NCBI GenBank assembly: GCA_030998225.1
Contig: JAPYXD010000450.1
Span: forward strand, 1,116,001-1,180,000
Direction: 5' to 3'
DNA: 64,000 bases
Source: Diplolepis rosae
Taxonomy: Eukaryota; Arthropoda; Insecta; Hymenoptera; Diplolepididae
The notes below the pieces were generated by a model. It ran no database searches, had not been told where the DNA came from, and saw only the letters and a list, made by a program, of their open reading frames with translations. How positions within the stretch are numbered: position 1 is the stretch's first letter; every line of letters starts with the position of its first letter. The position numbers were made by a program, and so were the translations under genes. This document shows, piece after piece, positions 1 to 10,732 of this stretch.

Positions 1-1276
1 CGACTCCCTACACGTGGATCTCTTACTCACTCACTCTTTACTCTCTTACCGTGCTTCTCGATTCTATCTCTGTCGTGCTTGTGCCACCCGCCCATATAGT
101 AAGTGGTCCAAAGCCGAACTGGATGTTGAATCTGAAATTCAGTCATATGCTTGATGTCGTCTGAGTAGCTCTGAAGCCAGCTGTCATAAGTACGCGAAAC
201 ACGATTTTTTGCTACCCTCTTTTCTATCATTTCCTTCAAACTTGATAAAATTGAAGATATGACCAATTTAAAAACGAGAAAGTTTCATTTTAGATAGCAT
301 GGTTTATTACACTGCGGGAGTATTGAGGAAATACTAAAATTCCGGAGTGAAGGTATCTACACCCACTTCCAAAATACAAGCTGAAATGATGTGTCGGTAG
401 CAAACTTCGAAAGGATGTAGGGTGAACAATAATAGTGTACAAGTAAGTTAGGGTTTTATAATTTACTTTACTAATAGCATTTCTTCCAAAAGCATTCATA
501 TCGCTGATTCAATTCAATATTCTATAAAATTTATAGCATATTTTCTTAAATCAATAGTATGCATGTTTTTAGCAGAAATGCTATAGATTCAATAGCATTT
601 TCTTTTCAATGCAGATTTTCCCCGAATTTATGAATGAATTTATTGTTCCCATCTTCAAGCATTATCCAAAATTTCATTCTTCGATCTTCTAAAATCAAAA
701 TGAATTTGGGATCTTGGAACAGAAAAATTTGTATATTCTTCTGAAAATAACATTCCAGATTCATTACTTCACAAAAGTTTTTTTTGATTTTTAAGTATTT
801 ATATTTTTTTAATATTATAGAAGGTTAAGAATTTTCTAAGGATTTAAATATATTTTGAGGGAATTCCAAGTTATTTAAAAGGACATCAGACAACCTAGTG
901 GGATTTCGAAAAAAAGATTCTAGAAACAACTGACCACATACAATTGCAGAAATTTAATAATCTTGCAAATTTAACAAATTTTGAAAGATTTAAACACATT
1001 GATCATATTTCAGAGCACGTTGGAAATTGTTTGATTATTCAAAAATATTTCAATATTTCGCAAACGCTTGAAGAATTTTATAGGATTTTCAAAATTGAAA
1101 TAATTTCGGATCATCTTGAGAAAATTACAGATTTACGTGCAAGTACTACATCTCTGCATTCTATTAATTTTTTTTGTAATTTCACGCGGATTTGGAACCT
1201 TATTATTTTCAATCCCATAAGTAATCTTCCATGAAAGTAGTTTACATTGGGTAGCATTAGCCAATGTTTATGTCAA
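1..1276. other. AT-rich DNA without a recognisable gene
   Basis: Only short open frames occur here (minus 27-266 and 290-499, plus 944-1234). None has a recognisable domain, and their composition follows the AT-rich background. I see no repeat structure apart from homopolymer runs. Likely intergenic or decayed repeat. Confidence 0.5.
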
Positions 1277-1823
1277 CCCTAGCGGACCCGTGTGAGAGAA
1301 CGGTCATAGAATACTCTGACCGTTCTCTGCCTGTTCTATGACCGTTCTATGACCTCGCATTATTACGGCTAAGATCGGTAGAAAAGACATTAAAAGCTTT
1401 GCAATTATGATTCTGTGGCGAAATTTGGATTAGAAGGTGAAGCAATAAATACAATTATCTTATTTTTCAGCGATAAAAACTAGGAATACATCATGTACCT
1501 ATCATTGAAGGCAGTGCAGTGGTTCACCATTTGCGGAACGTCTCCGCCAACAGCAAACCTTCACGGTGGAGACGTTCCGCCAATTGTGAACCACTGCACT
1601 GCCTTCAATGACAGGTATTATGTTTTTCTAGTTTTTATCGCTGAAAAATAAGATAATTGTATTTATTGCTTCACCTTTTGATCCAAATTTCGCCACAGAA
1701 TCATAATTGCAAAGCTTTTAATGTCTTTTTTACCGATCTTAGCCGTAATAATGCGAGGTCATAGAACAGTCAGAGAACGGTCAGAGTATTCTATGACCGT
1801 TCTCTCACACGGGTCCGCTAGGG
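1277..1823. mobile_element. Foldback MITE with full-length inverted arms
   Basis: The two halves are inverted copies of each other from the outer CCCTAGCGGACCCG to its complement CGGGTCCGCTAGGG, meeting around 1550-1570. The arms are about 260 bp with small differences. No coding frame is present. The structure is that of a non-autonomous foldback or MITE-type DNA transposon. No target duplication longer than about 2 bp is visible, so the superfamily cannot be assigned. Confidence 0.8.
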
Positions 1824-2220
1824 AATGTTAAATCATTCTATAATGATCACAAAATAATCTTTTTATGGAGTTTTTATTCCTTGTATATTACACGCACATA
1901 AATCCTTGTCAAAGGGTGCGTACATGAGATTTTCCGCAATCTACGTGCTCCACAAGCCAGCTTTACAATTTAAAAGTGATGTATTATGATTGAATATGTA
2001 TATACACGGAGAGAATTTATTGATGAAACATTACCCAAAAGATGAGAAAAACGGAGACATAGAGACACTTTAGGAAAGTTTAAAATAATTTTGCGCGTTT
2101 ATTAAAAAACCAATTCTAAGTAATACTCAAGCAGTTGAGCAAACTTTCAAAAGCGCAGAGTAAAAATTAGTTATGTAATAATTGACATGTAGAGTGTAAT
2201 GTTTGCAAACATTTTATCAC
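1824..2220. other. AT-rich spacer
   Basis: No coding frame or RNA gene is seen. A partial match to the ACACGGAGA terminus of the neighbouring elements lies near 2004 and may be the end of a deleted relative. Confidence 0.4.
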
Positions 2221-2636
2221 ACACGGAAAAACATTTGGTACAGTTGCTACTTCTAGTCGTAGAGCTGTTGCATTTACCGGAGGAGAGTTGTGCGACTATA
2301 CATTTGGGTATGCTGCGTTTCCTCTGTGGGTGAGCAACTGTCCCTTTTTCGCATCATTTTAAAAAATCTAACAAATTCTTCAAAAGATATATAATAATTA
2401 ACGATGATTTCATAAATATCAAAGCAATCGAATTATCCATTGAAATATAGTCAAATTTCAGTTTATACGACTCGCTGCAGCATTATCTATTTGGAGCAAC
2501 AGCATTCTCTCATGTGAGGCAGCAGCTCTCCGACAATTGTGAAGAGCTGTATAAAGAGCGGTGTAGTCGCCCTCCAGTGTAGTAAGGTAGGAGCACTAGA
2601 GGTAGTGTAGCATCTTTACCAAATTTTTCTCCGTGT
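2221..2636. mobile_element. Small TIR element, ACACGGA ends
   Basis: Imperfect terminal inverted repeats of about 30 bp start ACACGGAAAAACATTTGGTA on the left; on the right, read on the minus strand, they start ACACGGAGAAAAATTTGGTA. The 416-bp body has no coding frame. The termini resemble those of the larger element at 3487-4972, so both belong to one family of non-autonomous elements. Superfamily unknown. Confidence 0.65.
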
Positions 2637-3072
2637 AAAGTAACCTAAAATAATTGAATCTTTCACCTAAACTTGTAAAAAATTTATGCTGAATAAAGAT
2701 TTTAAGTTTTCAACTGCAGAGTATTAATATTTCATTTGAAATAAGTCAAAGAATGAAAAATGTTTGTCAATCTTTCCGAAAAATTGTCATTTATTACATT
2801 ATATTACTATTGTAAAGTTTAAACCAAATCTCAATGAAAGTTTAATGTGAGTTTGAATAGTATCTTAAATATTTTATGTAGAACTTTAAGCTTCATTGGC
2901 GAGCATTTGTTCTCGAGTGTGGTACGGTTTACTCAATAGTTGAGGAAAACGTAAATGCTAAGTCACACAGGTCACACGTCACAATAAATATTTAAATATA
3001 CTTTTTTCCATTCGTTTTGTACCACCTAACATCCTGAAAAGTTATTCTTTTTCACAATTCTATTTACTTTAA
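2637..3072. other. AT-rich spacer
   Basis: No gene, RNA or clear repeat was seen in this stretch. Confidence 0.4.
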
Positions 3073-3329
3073 AGATTAATCTCCAAATACGTTTGAAAAA
3101 GGTTAATTTTAATTTATTTTATTTAATGTCCTCGGGGGCCTTCAAAATTTTGATCCGTCACTGTCAGACTTCGGGGCACATACAATACTTGAGAAATGTA
3201 TAGCCGGGTCAAGTATTGTATGTGCCCCGAAGTCTGACAGTGACGGATCCAAATTTTAGAAGGCCCCCGAGGACACTAAATAAAATAAATTAAAATTAAC
3301 CTTTTTTAAATGTATTTGGAGATTAATCT
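3073..3329. repeat. Long hairpin repeat
   Basis: A near-perfect inverted repeat with arms of about 120 bp (3073-3192 and 3209-3329) separated by about 16 bp. The arms read through a GC-rich part with GTCCTCGGGGGCC and an AT-rich outer part. No coding frame. It could be a foldback MITE or an inverted tandem copy of a longer repeat. Confidence 0.75.
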
Positions 3330-3346
3330 AATATATTATATATATA

Positions 3347-3384
<38 letters not shown>
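3330..3384. repeat. (TA)n microsatellite
   Basis: An almost pure TA run, interrupted by a CTG, between the hairpin at 3073-3329 and the mariner fragment. Confidence 0.9.
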
Positions 3385-3386
<2 letters not shown>

Positions 3387-3484
3387 GAAGGGGATTACTT
3401 TGAAGGGAACAACATAGAAATTCATGAATAAATCGATATTTTTCCAAAAAAATGAAAATTCACCTTATTTTTTAACAGACCTCG
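3385..3484 (+). mobile_element. 3' end fragment of a mariner element
   Basis: This 100-bp piece matches, in inverted orientation, the 3' end of the mariner at 4975-6214, including its terminal repeat ending AACAGACCTCG and the flanking TA at 3485-3486. It contains the last coding bases and the terminus only. See the inverted duplication at 3380-5078. Confidence 0.85.
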
Positions 3485-3486
3485 TA

Positions 3487-4972
3487 CACACGGAGAAAAA
3501 TAGCTGAAGTAATTTTACTTAAGTTTCGATCAAATTTGGGACATATGAACAAATTAGAAGTTATTTAGTATCACTGTAATTATTTGTAATATATTAAATG
3601 TTTAAGAATGAACCAAAGTTAAGTAAATTTCAGAAGTGTAGGGTGAAGTATGAAAGCGTGAATTAAAGATTTCTAAAAATATATATTATTACTCGTATAG
3701 TATATATTATATATTAATATAATTATATATATTAATAATGTATATTATTGTTTTACTGGTATAATTATAAAAAACCAATCATTTATTCAATCACAAAAAT
3801 AGTAGAGCTTTCCGTAAAACATATAAAATATTATACTGTATTATATATAATATATAATATTAGAATATTATATATAATTATATATAATAGTATATTATAA
3901 TTAAAGTTTATTTTAGTACTCTCCAAATCCAAAAAAGTGGATTCCACTTATAAACTAGTGATTTTAAAAATCCATCGTACTGCAGTCGTCTTTGATCAAC
4001 AGCTAAAACTAAACAGCTAGGGCTTTCCTGGGCAAATGTCGTAAGACGGACTTGGCTCACGCAATCTTAGGCATGCCCAAGAATGATGCAAGGATTTTGG
4101 AGCAGGTACAAACTGGGCACAACTACTCAAACGACCACAAGCACAAGATGGGTCTAACACCCAACACTGCTTGTAGGAGATGCGTTAAGGATGATGAAAC
4201 GTCGCTTCTCGTCTTAAGTCAATGCGCGGCTCTTGCCGGGATCAGGCTTCAAACCTTCGGTTCAGCGCTGCTGGATCTAGGACAGACGAGTTCGCTATCG
4301 GTTGGCGATATTTTGGGCTTCCTGAGAGGTCTGGAATAGAAGGCTAACTAGCGCTGGGTTAAGGTTACGGCGCAATGGCCTGTTAGCCTGATCGCCAGTC
4401 GTGACCCTAGGGGAGGGGCGCTACGCCCGACTTTCAATCTAATATAATCTAATCTAAGAGAACCATGACAACGTTTACTCAACTCCTTACTATTTCTTGT
4501 GTAACGCTTATTGTTATTCACTTTCGATGAATTAGGTATTTATCAAATTCATTGTACTCGACTAGGATTTAATAGATGTTTAAATGTCCTTATGTCCCAA
4601 GTTTAATCGTCAGAGTTGAGTAAAATTACTTCAACTATTTTTCTCCGTGTACTAACACAGCGAATACGTAAACCTACATGTCTACAACTACATGTCTAAA
4701 TATCGCTCGCTTCTCGCTAAGTCTAAACGCTCCAACTCTCCCTATATATTAACTTGAATTATATATATATAATCCGAGTTAATATATATATAATATATAT
4801 ATTTTTCATACTTCACCCTACACTTCTGAAATTTACTTAACTTTGGTTCATTCTTAAACATTTAATATATTACAAATAATTACAGTGATACTAAATAACT
4901 TCTAATTTGTTCATATGTCCCAAATTTGATCGAAACTTAAGTAAAATTACTTCAGCTATTTTTCTCCGTGTG
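3487..4972. mobile_element. TIR element with CACACGGAGAAAA ends, carrying a LINE tail
   Basis: Inverted termini of about 170 bp run inward from 3487 and 4972, flanked by TA on both sides. A further related terminus ends near 4649, so a second, smaller relative may be nested or the element rearranged. The interior holds AT-rich sequence with (TA)n runs and a LINE 3' fragment at 4010-4460. No transposase frame was seen, so it is non-autonomous. Confidence 0.6.
4010..4460 (+). pseudogene. LINE (non-LTR retrotransposon) C-terminal fragment
   Basis: The frame through 4016-4339 encodes the C-terminal end of an insect LINE polyprotein. Seen: a GHNYSNDHKHKMGL stretch, then a cysteine/histidine cluster (C-R-R-C with a later C) and an acidic DDET segment, ending FLRGLE and a stop. 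This is the pattern found after the RNase H region in several RNase H-bearing LINE clades. The 3' end has a short TAATC-type repeat near 4437-4456, as in LINE tails. The rest of the element (endonuclease, RT) is absent, so this is a 5'-truncated copy. There is no ATG at the frame start. Confidence 0.65.
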
Positions 4973-4974
4973 TA

Positions 4975-6214
4975 CGAGGTCTGTTAAAAAATAAGGTGAA
5001 TTTTCATTTTTTTGGAAAAATATCGATTTATTCATGAATTTCTATGTTGTTCCCTTCAAAGTAATCCCCTTCAGATATTGTACACTCATGCCAGCGTTTT
5101 TTCCAATCCTCGAAGCACTTCTGATATGCACTTTTTGGCATGTCCTTGAGCTCTCTCAGCGATTCGGTTTTTATCTCCTCAATCGTGGCAAAACGCCGTC
5201 CTTTCATGGGTCTCTTCAATCTTGGGAACAGGAAAAAGTCACACGGGCTTAAATCCGGTGGAAACGGTGGCTGAGGCATGATTACGTTGTTGTTTTTGGC
5301 CAAGAAATTACGAACAAGAAATGACGAGTGAGCAGGTGCGTTATCGTTATGCAGAAGCCATGAATTGCTTTTCCATAATTCCAGGCGTTTCCTTCTAATT
5401 GCTTCGCGGAAACGGCGCATTACTTCATAGTAATACTCCTTATTAACCTACGACCTTGTGGTAAGAAGTCATGATGCACTACGCCATGATAATCAAAGAA
5501 AACAGTGAGAAAAACCTTGACATTTGACGGAACTTGACGTGCTCTTTTTGGTTTTGGCGATTCAGTGTGCTTCCATTGGGACGATTGTGCTTTGGTTTCG
5601 ACGTCATAACCATATACCCATGATTCGTCACCACTTATGACCCTTTTCAGCAAATCTGGATCGTTGTTGACGTCATTAAACGTTTCCCGAGCGATGGTCA
5701 TGCGACGGGTTTTTTGGTCAAAATTCAGCAATTTTGGAACGAACTTCGCTGCCACACGCTTCAGACCCAAAATATCCGGAAAAATTGCATGGCATGAGCC
5801 TATCCGTTATGCCGACATCCTCAGCAACTTCTCTAATAGTGTTTCGACGATTCTCCATAACAATTTTCTTCACTGCTGTAGTATTTTCATGGGTTGTTGA
5901 CGTGCTGGGCCGTCCAGGGCGAGCGTCGTCATTCACCTCTTCTCGACCTTCTGTGAAGAGCTTGTACCACTGGTAAACACTTTTTTGACTTATATATATT
6001 CTTTAATCCATTTTTTTCGACAGCAGAAAATCGCCAACACACGCAAAACACTTCTAACCTTTATACCTCTCACAAACAGACAAAAAATATTATATTGCTG
6101 AAACTGTGAACATACATTCGGGACAAGTGTGCCAACATAGGAAAAAAAAACGAAAATCGAATGTATATAGCCCGCGAAATTTGAAAATTCACCTTATTTT
6201 TTTAACAGACCTCG
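4975..6214 (-). mobile_element. mariner-type DNA transposon
   Basis: A 1240-bp element flanked by TA (4973-4974 and 6215-6216). The termini are inverted repeats of about 30 bp starting CGAGGTCTGTTAAAAAATAA. Length and TA target are typical of mariner. The transposase on the minus strand is broken and its N-terminal region is largely gone. Confidence 0.92.
5028..5936 (-). pseudogene. mariner transposase, frameshifted
   Basis: Three overlapping minus frames (5936-5718, 5770-5420, 5420-5028) together cover most of a mariner transposase. Seen: part of the second helix-turn-helix region (NRRNTIREVAEDVGI), GDESWVYGYD with the first catalytic Asp, HNDNAPAH with the second, and SPCDFFLFPRL with the third, matching the D,D(34)D pattern. 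The first DNA-binding domain is missing and frames change near 5750 and 5420, so no active protein is expected. Known role of the family: cut-and-paste transposition into TA. Confidence 0.88.
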
Positions 6215-6269
6215 TAGTGTGTATATATATATTTCCTCCTGTAATCGAACGGGTTATGTGTGCGACCAT

Positions 6270-6532
6270 GTGAATTAAAAGTCTTTTAAATTCATTAAAT
6301 AATGTCAATTAATCAATGAGTCTTTTGTAAAAAATTTAATTTTTATGTCTGACGTAAATGACTGAATGATATTGTTGCAAAATCTTATAAGATATTCATA
6401 ATAAATGGAATAAATAAATAAATAACAGTAATAAAATATATATCTATATATGGAACAAATATAACAAACAATATAAAATAATTTAATAAAAAAACATAAA
6501 AAAATAGACAACTTTTGTTCTAGGTTACAATT
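6270..6532 (+). repeat. AT-rich repeat, left member of a 12.5-kb-spaced inverted pair
   Basis: It matches 19012-19276 in inverted orientation with moderate divergence; a shared core is TCTGACGTAAATGACTGAAT. No coding signal. The pair brackets the SINE/piggyBac/gypsy stack. It may be a common unclassified repeat that simply occurs twice. Confidence 0.75.
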
Positions 6533-7829
6533 TGAACATTAAAAGTACAGTCGAAACCTGGTAAGAAGAGGTGGATTGAATTGAATTGAAAGGCATTCAA
6601 AATGTCAAACAAATCAATTCATATGAATGCCAAACCAATTCTGTTTCTTTCCGAATTGTAGTTAATGCGTTCTTAATCCAACCCACCACCTAATACGAGT
6701 GAATTCTTTCTTATACGATTGACCGGAATTAAAAATGAGACAAAGCCAATGCGATTCAATGCTGTCAGGTGACTTTAAACTTGAATGCGTGCTAATGCTT
6801 TTTGTCGGATTCACATTGAAAAAGGCCAATGTGATTTTATCCAAGAGATCTGAAAATTGAATGTCAGTTAATGGCAGTTAATGCCAGTCAATGCCTGTTG
6901 TGGAATTAAATGTTTTGAGTTTTAATTCATATATTAGACCCCTTGAATTTTCATGTAACATTTTTTTTTGAAATATAGTTATGCAAAATTATAAATTTCA
7001 TCATTGTTGTCAATTTTCATTAATTTACTAAATAAATTTCTGTATGCGATGAGTATTGCATTTTCATTGACAGACTGATTCCACTCATTATAATGACGCA
7101 ATATAATCTGGCATACCTATATAGTAGTTAGTCATGGCTATTAATCGTTACAATAATTCTAAAGCTGGCCTGCCTGTCAGCTCTTCACTTGCGTTAAATG
7201 CTAAACACTCATTAGATACTATTATGTAATGGCATGTCCTTTGAATTACTCCACCAACAGAAGCCAATAAATTTTCACCATTTAACGGAAGTGAATAACG
7301 GACAGGCAGACCACTCTTGATAACACTGAATCGCTGTGATTATGTCACATGTTGTCACGCAAAAGTGCTAAACTCCGTAGAATATCTCCAATATACATAT
7401 GCCAATATAATCTCAACTATTGGTAACTGAACTGAAAAGGAGAAAATTTGTTATCAATCAATGTGCTTATAATTTGCCTTTATGGTAAAATATGTATCAT
7501 ATGTGGATAATTTAGTAACAATGACAGAAACTATTTACCAGTTTTTTACGGGGCTTTAAATTAGTATTCAGCTTATCGAATTGTTCAACTGTTTTCAAAG
7601 GGAATCCCTTCAGCGGTTCGAACAATTTATTGGAAAGGCTATCAGTCTCGTCTACAAATTTGCTTGAGAGCAGTTCCAATATCTTTTCATTTTACTTTCG
7701 GATAATACAGCACGAAAAATTTTTAAAAATGTAGTATTATAACAGAAAGTCAAACGTAGAATAGATTTGAAAGAATATAAAAAATATATTTAATAAATTT
7801 TTTTTTGTACAGAAATATTAAACACTCAC
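6533..7829. other. Intergenic-like DNA with small imperfect repeats
   Basis: No credible gene. An imperfect AATGGCAGTTAATGCCAGTCAATGCC-type tandem lies near 6870-6896, and an imperfect inverted pair (7166-7200 with 7282-7312, sharing CTGCCTGTC and TTAACG) could be a decayed MITE. Confidence 0.4.
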
Positions 7830-8081
7830 CCTAAGTCATCTTGCATCTATCGTTTCCAATCATCCGTTGCAGGACTTTCCGGAGCGATAAAGTTGATTTC
7901 TGTTTGAAGAGAGGAAGGAGATTCGTCACTGCTGTTTGTCCCAGCATCTAATGCATCTGCGGATGGTGCTGGCGGATTTGCGAAATCCGTTTCGATTTCT
8001 TCCTGAGATTGGTATGTAGACTGTTCCCATGACTTCGCTGGCCTTGCCTCAACTTCTGTTATAGATTGAGATCTAGGCTTT
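7830..8081 (-). CDS. Candidate exon of an unidentified gene
   Basis: On the minus strand a pyrimidine-rich stretch ending TTGATGTAG (8082-8088) looks like a 3' splice site. The following frame is open for about 78 codons to a TAG at 7847-7849 and is rich in Ser, Pro and acidic residues (for example SSDESPSSLQTEINF). Eighteen bases after the stop comes GGTGAGTG, a good 5' splice site at 7829. There is no ATG inside and no domain I recognise. It could be a terminal coding exon with a 3' UTR intron, or a remnant of the same minus-strand transposon-type gene seen at 16841-17434. Low confidence; strand and frame are inferred from codon openness and splice signals. Confidence 0.35.
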
Positions 8082-8236
8082 CTACATCAAATAAAGAAAA
8101 TTATATGAAATCATTTATTATAAGTAGCGGCAACCCAAACAAACCCCAATGCACACAGCCCAACCGAAAAGGAACTCAACGCATACACTGCCTACATTAT
8201 CGGAGAATCACTGGCCACTGCAGTGGCAGAAACTTC

Positions 8237-8446
8237 AAATCCAACTAATTAATTTGAAATCATTTATAGCCGCAATGCTGAGCCACTAGGCGATATGAGG
8301 AGATCTTACTGTGGAGAAGATGTCGGACGCCTGTGTTGCTCAGTGGTTAGAGCAGTCGACCGGCAATCGAAAGACCCGGGCTCGAATCCCAGCGCAGTCG
8401 AAAGCGTTTTTTTTCCACAGAAAGATTTCAAATTCTTTAAATTTGA
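8237..8446 (+). mobile_element. tRNA-derived SINE, copy 1
   Basis: A Pol III-type head carries an A box (TTGCTCAGTGG, 8336-8346) and a B box (GGCTCGAATCC, 8379-8389), embedded in a 70-base tRNA-like segment. The tail runs GTCGAAAGCG, a T run, CCACAGAAA and ATTTCAAATTCTTTAAATTT. The anticodon arm does not pair properly, so it is not a functional tRNA. Copy 2 follows at 8567. At 8440-8446 this copy keeps the uninterrupted TTAA region into which piggyBac inserted in copy 2. Confidence 0.75.
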
Positions 8447-8566
8447 ATTTAATTCGCATTTATTTGCGATATAAGAGTTTGAAATTGTCTCCGAGGACAC
8501 CTGTCGGCAACGTATCCTATCTGATACGCAACTAGTGATTCTCCGATAATGTAGGTAGTGGCAGAA

Positions 8567-8780
8567 ATTTCAAACTCAACTAATTAATTTGAAATCATTT
8601 ATAGCTGCAAGGCTGAGCCACTAGGCGATATAAGGAGATCTTCCTGTGGAGAAGGAGATGTTGGACGCCTGTGTAGCTCAGTGGTTAAAGCAGTCGACCG
8701 GCAATTGAAAGACCTGGGCTCGAATCCCAGCGCAGTCGAAAGCGTCGTTTTTTTCCACAGAAATATTTCAAATTCTTTAA
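8567..8780 (+). mobile_element. tRNA-derived SINE, copy 2
   Basis: A direct repeat of copy 1 with its own A box (TAGCTCAGTGG, 8674-8684) and B box (8717-8727). It shares the leader CTGAGCCACTAGGCGATAT and the tail through AAATTCTTTAA. Its 3' side is cut exactly at TTAA by the piggyBac element at 8781. Confidence 0.75.
8777..8780. repeat. TTAA target duplication, left
   Basis: The left TTAA of the piggyBac insertion; its partner is 16837-16840. Confidence 0.9.
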
Positions 8781-9242
8781 CCCTTTCAAACCCGAATTAT
8801 TCCTGGCTGCGAAAAAAATTTTTTCTTGCGTAATTTTTAATACTTATGCCTCAAATATGACCCCTGATTTTTTCAGAATTTTCCGACCCCCTTATAAAAA
8901 GTTACGGATATGTACATTGGAATGTACATTAGGTGTTTGGGAGAAGGATTTTGCAAAAAAAGTTGGAATCTCCAAATATATGATTTTTATGGCTTAGTTT
9001 CACATTAACAGAGAAAGAATGCAAAAAACCGACTAAATAATGTTTTACACGGTTGGCAGCTCTACTGAGTATATTTAGTTTAAATAAGTTTTATCGGTCA
9101 TCACGAGCAAAAATATGTCCCTAGAAACTTTCTCATAATACAATATATTTAGTTTATATATACAACACGTAATGCAAAAATTTAAATTCATTATTACAAT
9201 AAGATTGAACATTTGTATTGATAACAACAAAAATTGATGGAA

Positions 9243-9937
9243 TCATTGGTCATGTAATGTAGAAAAACAATTTCTTCCTTTCACAAACCACAAATGTACT
9301 TGGCACTTTACACAGTAAATATGGGTTCTATTCGTCGTGTAATTTTTGCATCGCGTCGCTTCTTTCTTATCATCGAATTCTGGTAGATGGCTAACAGAAT
9401 CGTACTGGACACAGGCAGATGGTCGAACTTCACATGCAGGTCGTTTCTTGGAAGGTTCACCCTGTAACATTTGAAGCAACTTAGATGCATTAGACGGACG
9501 ATCTCTTTTCTTAGGTTTTTCGGGCGTTGAAGATTGACAGGAAACTAAAGCTTCACTTAGTTCTAATCTAAACCTCAAAAGATCCATCTGTTCTTGAACT
9601 GGAATCTCGAGCATTTCACAGTCTCTTTTATATATTAAATAGAAGTTTGTTACTGCCATATCGAAGCCATGAGCAATCATTCGACATGTCCATTTCTTCG
9701 ATTTGATGAACACTATAATAACTCATATATTGATCGAATAGATCTACACCACCCATATTTGCATTATAAATTTCTACAATCTCTGGGATTTCAATTTCTT
9801 CGTATAATTTAGGTTTTTTGTTTCACCTATTCACTAAAGTTACTCCACCAGTCGACATAAAGTTCGAGCCAAGATGAACGCACTTATTATCGAACCAGCG
9901 AACTAAGCCAACTGTATCTTTTGCATTTGAAATTTCA
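9243..9937 (-). pseudogene. piggyBac transposase, C-terminal part
   Basis: This continues the gene from 15129-16199 beyond the gypsy insertion. Seen: NMGGVDLFDQY, which holds the last catalytic Asp of piggyBac transposases, in the frame read through about 9740-9937; then, in another frame from 9713, an FDMAVTNFYLIYKRD segment and a cysteine-rich tail (R-C-K ... Y-C-V-K-C) typical of the C-terminal zinc-binding domain. An in-frame TGA near 9824 and a frame change near 9713 break it. The frame ends at 9243. Confidence 0.85.
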
Positions 9938-9941
9938 TAGG
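9938..9941. repeat. TAGG target duplication, left
   Basis: Four bases directly before the left LTR, repeated at 15125-15128 after the right LTR. Confidence 0.85.
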
Positions 9942-10151
9942 TGTGGGATCAGATACTTTGTTTACAGAGACTGTAGATGTCGCTAAATGACGCTGGCAGA
10001 AAAGAGATAGGAAAAGAAAATGGCGGAGGTGAGATAAAAGAGGGTATCTCGGTCTTGTAAAAGTAGTACGATTGTTGTTTTTATTGAAAATAAACGTTCT
10101 TTCTCTTAGCATTTTAAGTGTGGTGTTTTAATGAGTTTTCCCGGTCCTACA
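9942..10151 (+). repeat. 5' LTR of the gypsy element
   Basis: 210 bp, starts TGTGGGATCAGATACTTTG and ends CGGTCCTACA. It contains AATAAA near 10088 as a polyadenylation-type signal. No base difference from 14915-15124 was noticed. Confidence 0.95.
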
Positions 10152-10153
10152 AT

Positions 10154-10171
10154 TGGGGGCTCGTCCGGGAT
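10154..10171 (+). promoter_or_regulatory. Primer binding site, tRNA-Pro type
   Basis: TGGGGGCTCGTCCGGGAT lies two bases after the 5' LTR. It is complementary to the 3' end of tRNA-Pro and is the same 18-base primer site known from murine leukaemia virus. It would prime minus-strand DNA synthesis. Confidence 0.85.
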
Positions 10172-10732
10172 CGCGGATTCATTGAAACATGAGTGAAATG
10201 TACGACGCGCTCGCCACGTTGACGTGTGGGTGTGCTGGAACGCAGTAAAAGGTGAAGCCGATTTCGAGTGTGCACACGACAATTTTTGAGTACTGAGTAT
10301 AACTTGGAGTATTTTTTTTTCCAATGACTGAGTGCCATAAGACGATTTTCCGGAAGCTCGCGGCCTCATCGCTTGTCTGAGGTGTTGTGACGTCATTTGC
10401 CTTCGTGCTGAGAGAAGTCGAATGATTTCTGGAGAAGCAGACTACTTCGCAAATTTAGTGTGACCTGCGAAAAAAAGTGCTTTTACGGTGTTGAGCTGAG
10501 CGCTCATTATTCTGTTAGAACTGAGTGTTCTTTGGAAGTAAAGTTGTATGAAATGCCTTTGTCTAGCAAAGCTGATTTGTGCGCAGTTTCAAGTGTGAAA
10601 TTCAGGTGGAGCTGAGTGCTCAATTTCAAGAAGTGTGGATATTCTCAGCTGACGGCTGAATTGAAGGTTAAAAATAGAGTTGAGTACGCTTATTTTTCGC
10701 GGTTTTTGGCAAGATCAGAATTCAGAATTGAG

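Larger units (their letters stand above)
3380..5078. repeat. Inverted duplication across a transposon junction
   Basis: Left arm about 3380-3655, right arm about 4804-5078, nearly identical in inverted orientation. Each arm contains the end of a mariner, the TA target site and the first ~170 bp of the CACACGGAGAAAA element. Because the arms run through the boundary between two unrelated elements, they are not simply terminal repeats of one transposon; the junction itself was copied and inverted. A foldback assembly error is an alternative. Confidence 0.8.

Noticed and set aside
1277..1823. Bacterial-style attenuator or terminator in the large hairpins
   Set aside because: Arms of more than 100 bp, AT-rich eukaryotic surroundings and transposon context; not a terminator.
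6305..6511. 68-codon Tyr/Ile-rich ORF
   Set aside because: Lies inside the AT-rich inverted repeat; its composition reflects TA-rich sequence and the other copy does not keep the frame.
8326..8400. Two tRNA genes at 8326-8400 and 8664-8738
   Set aside because: A and B boxes are good, but the anticodon stem has mismatches, position 33 is not T, and both sit in a duplicated SINE with the same tail. They are SINE heads, not tRNA genes.
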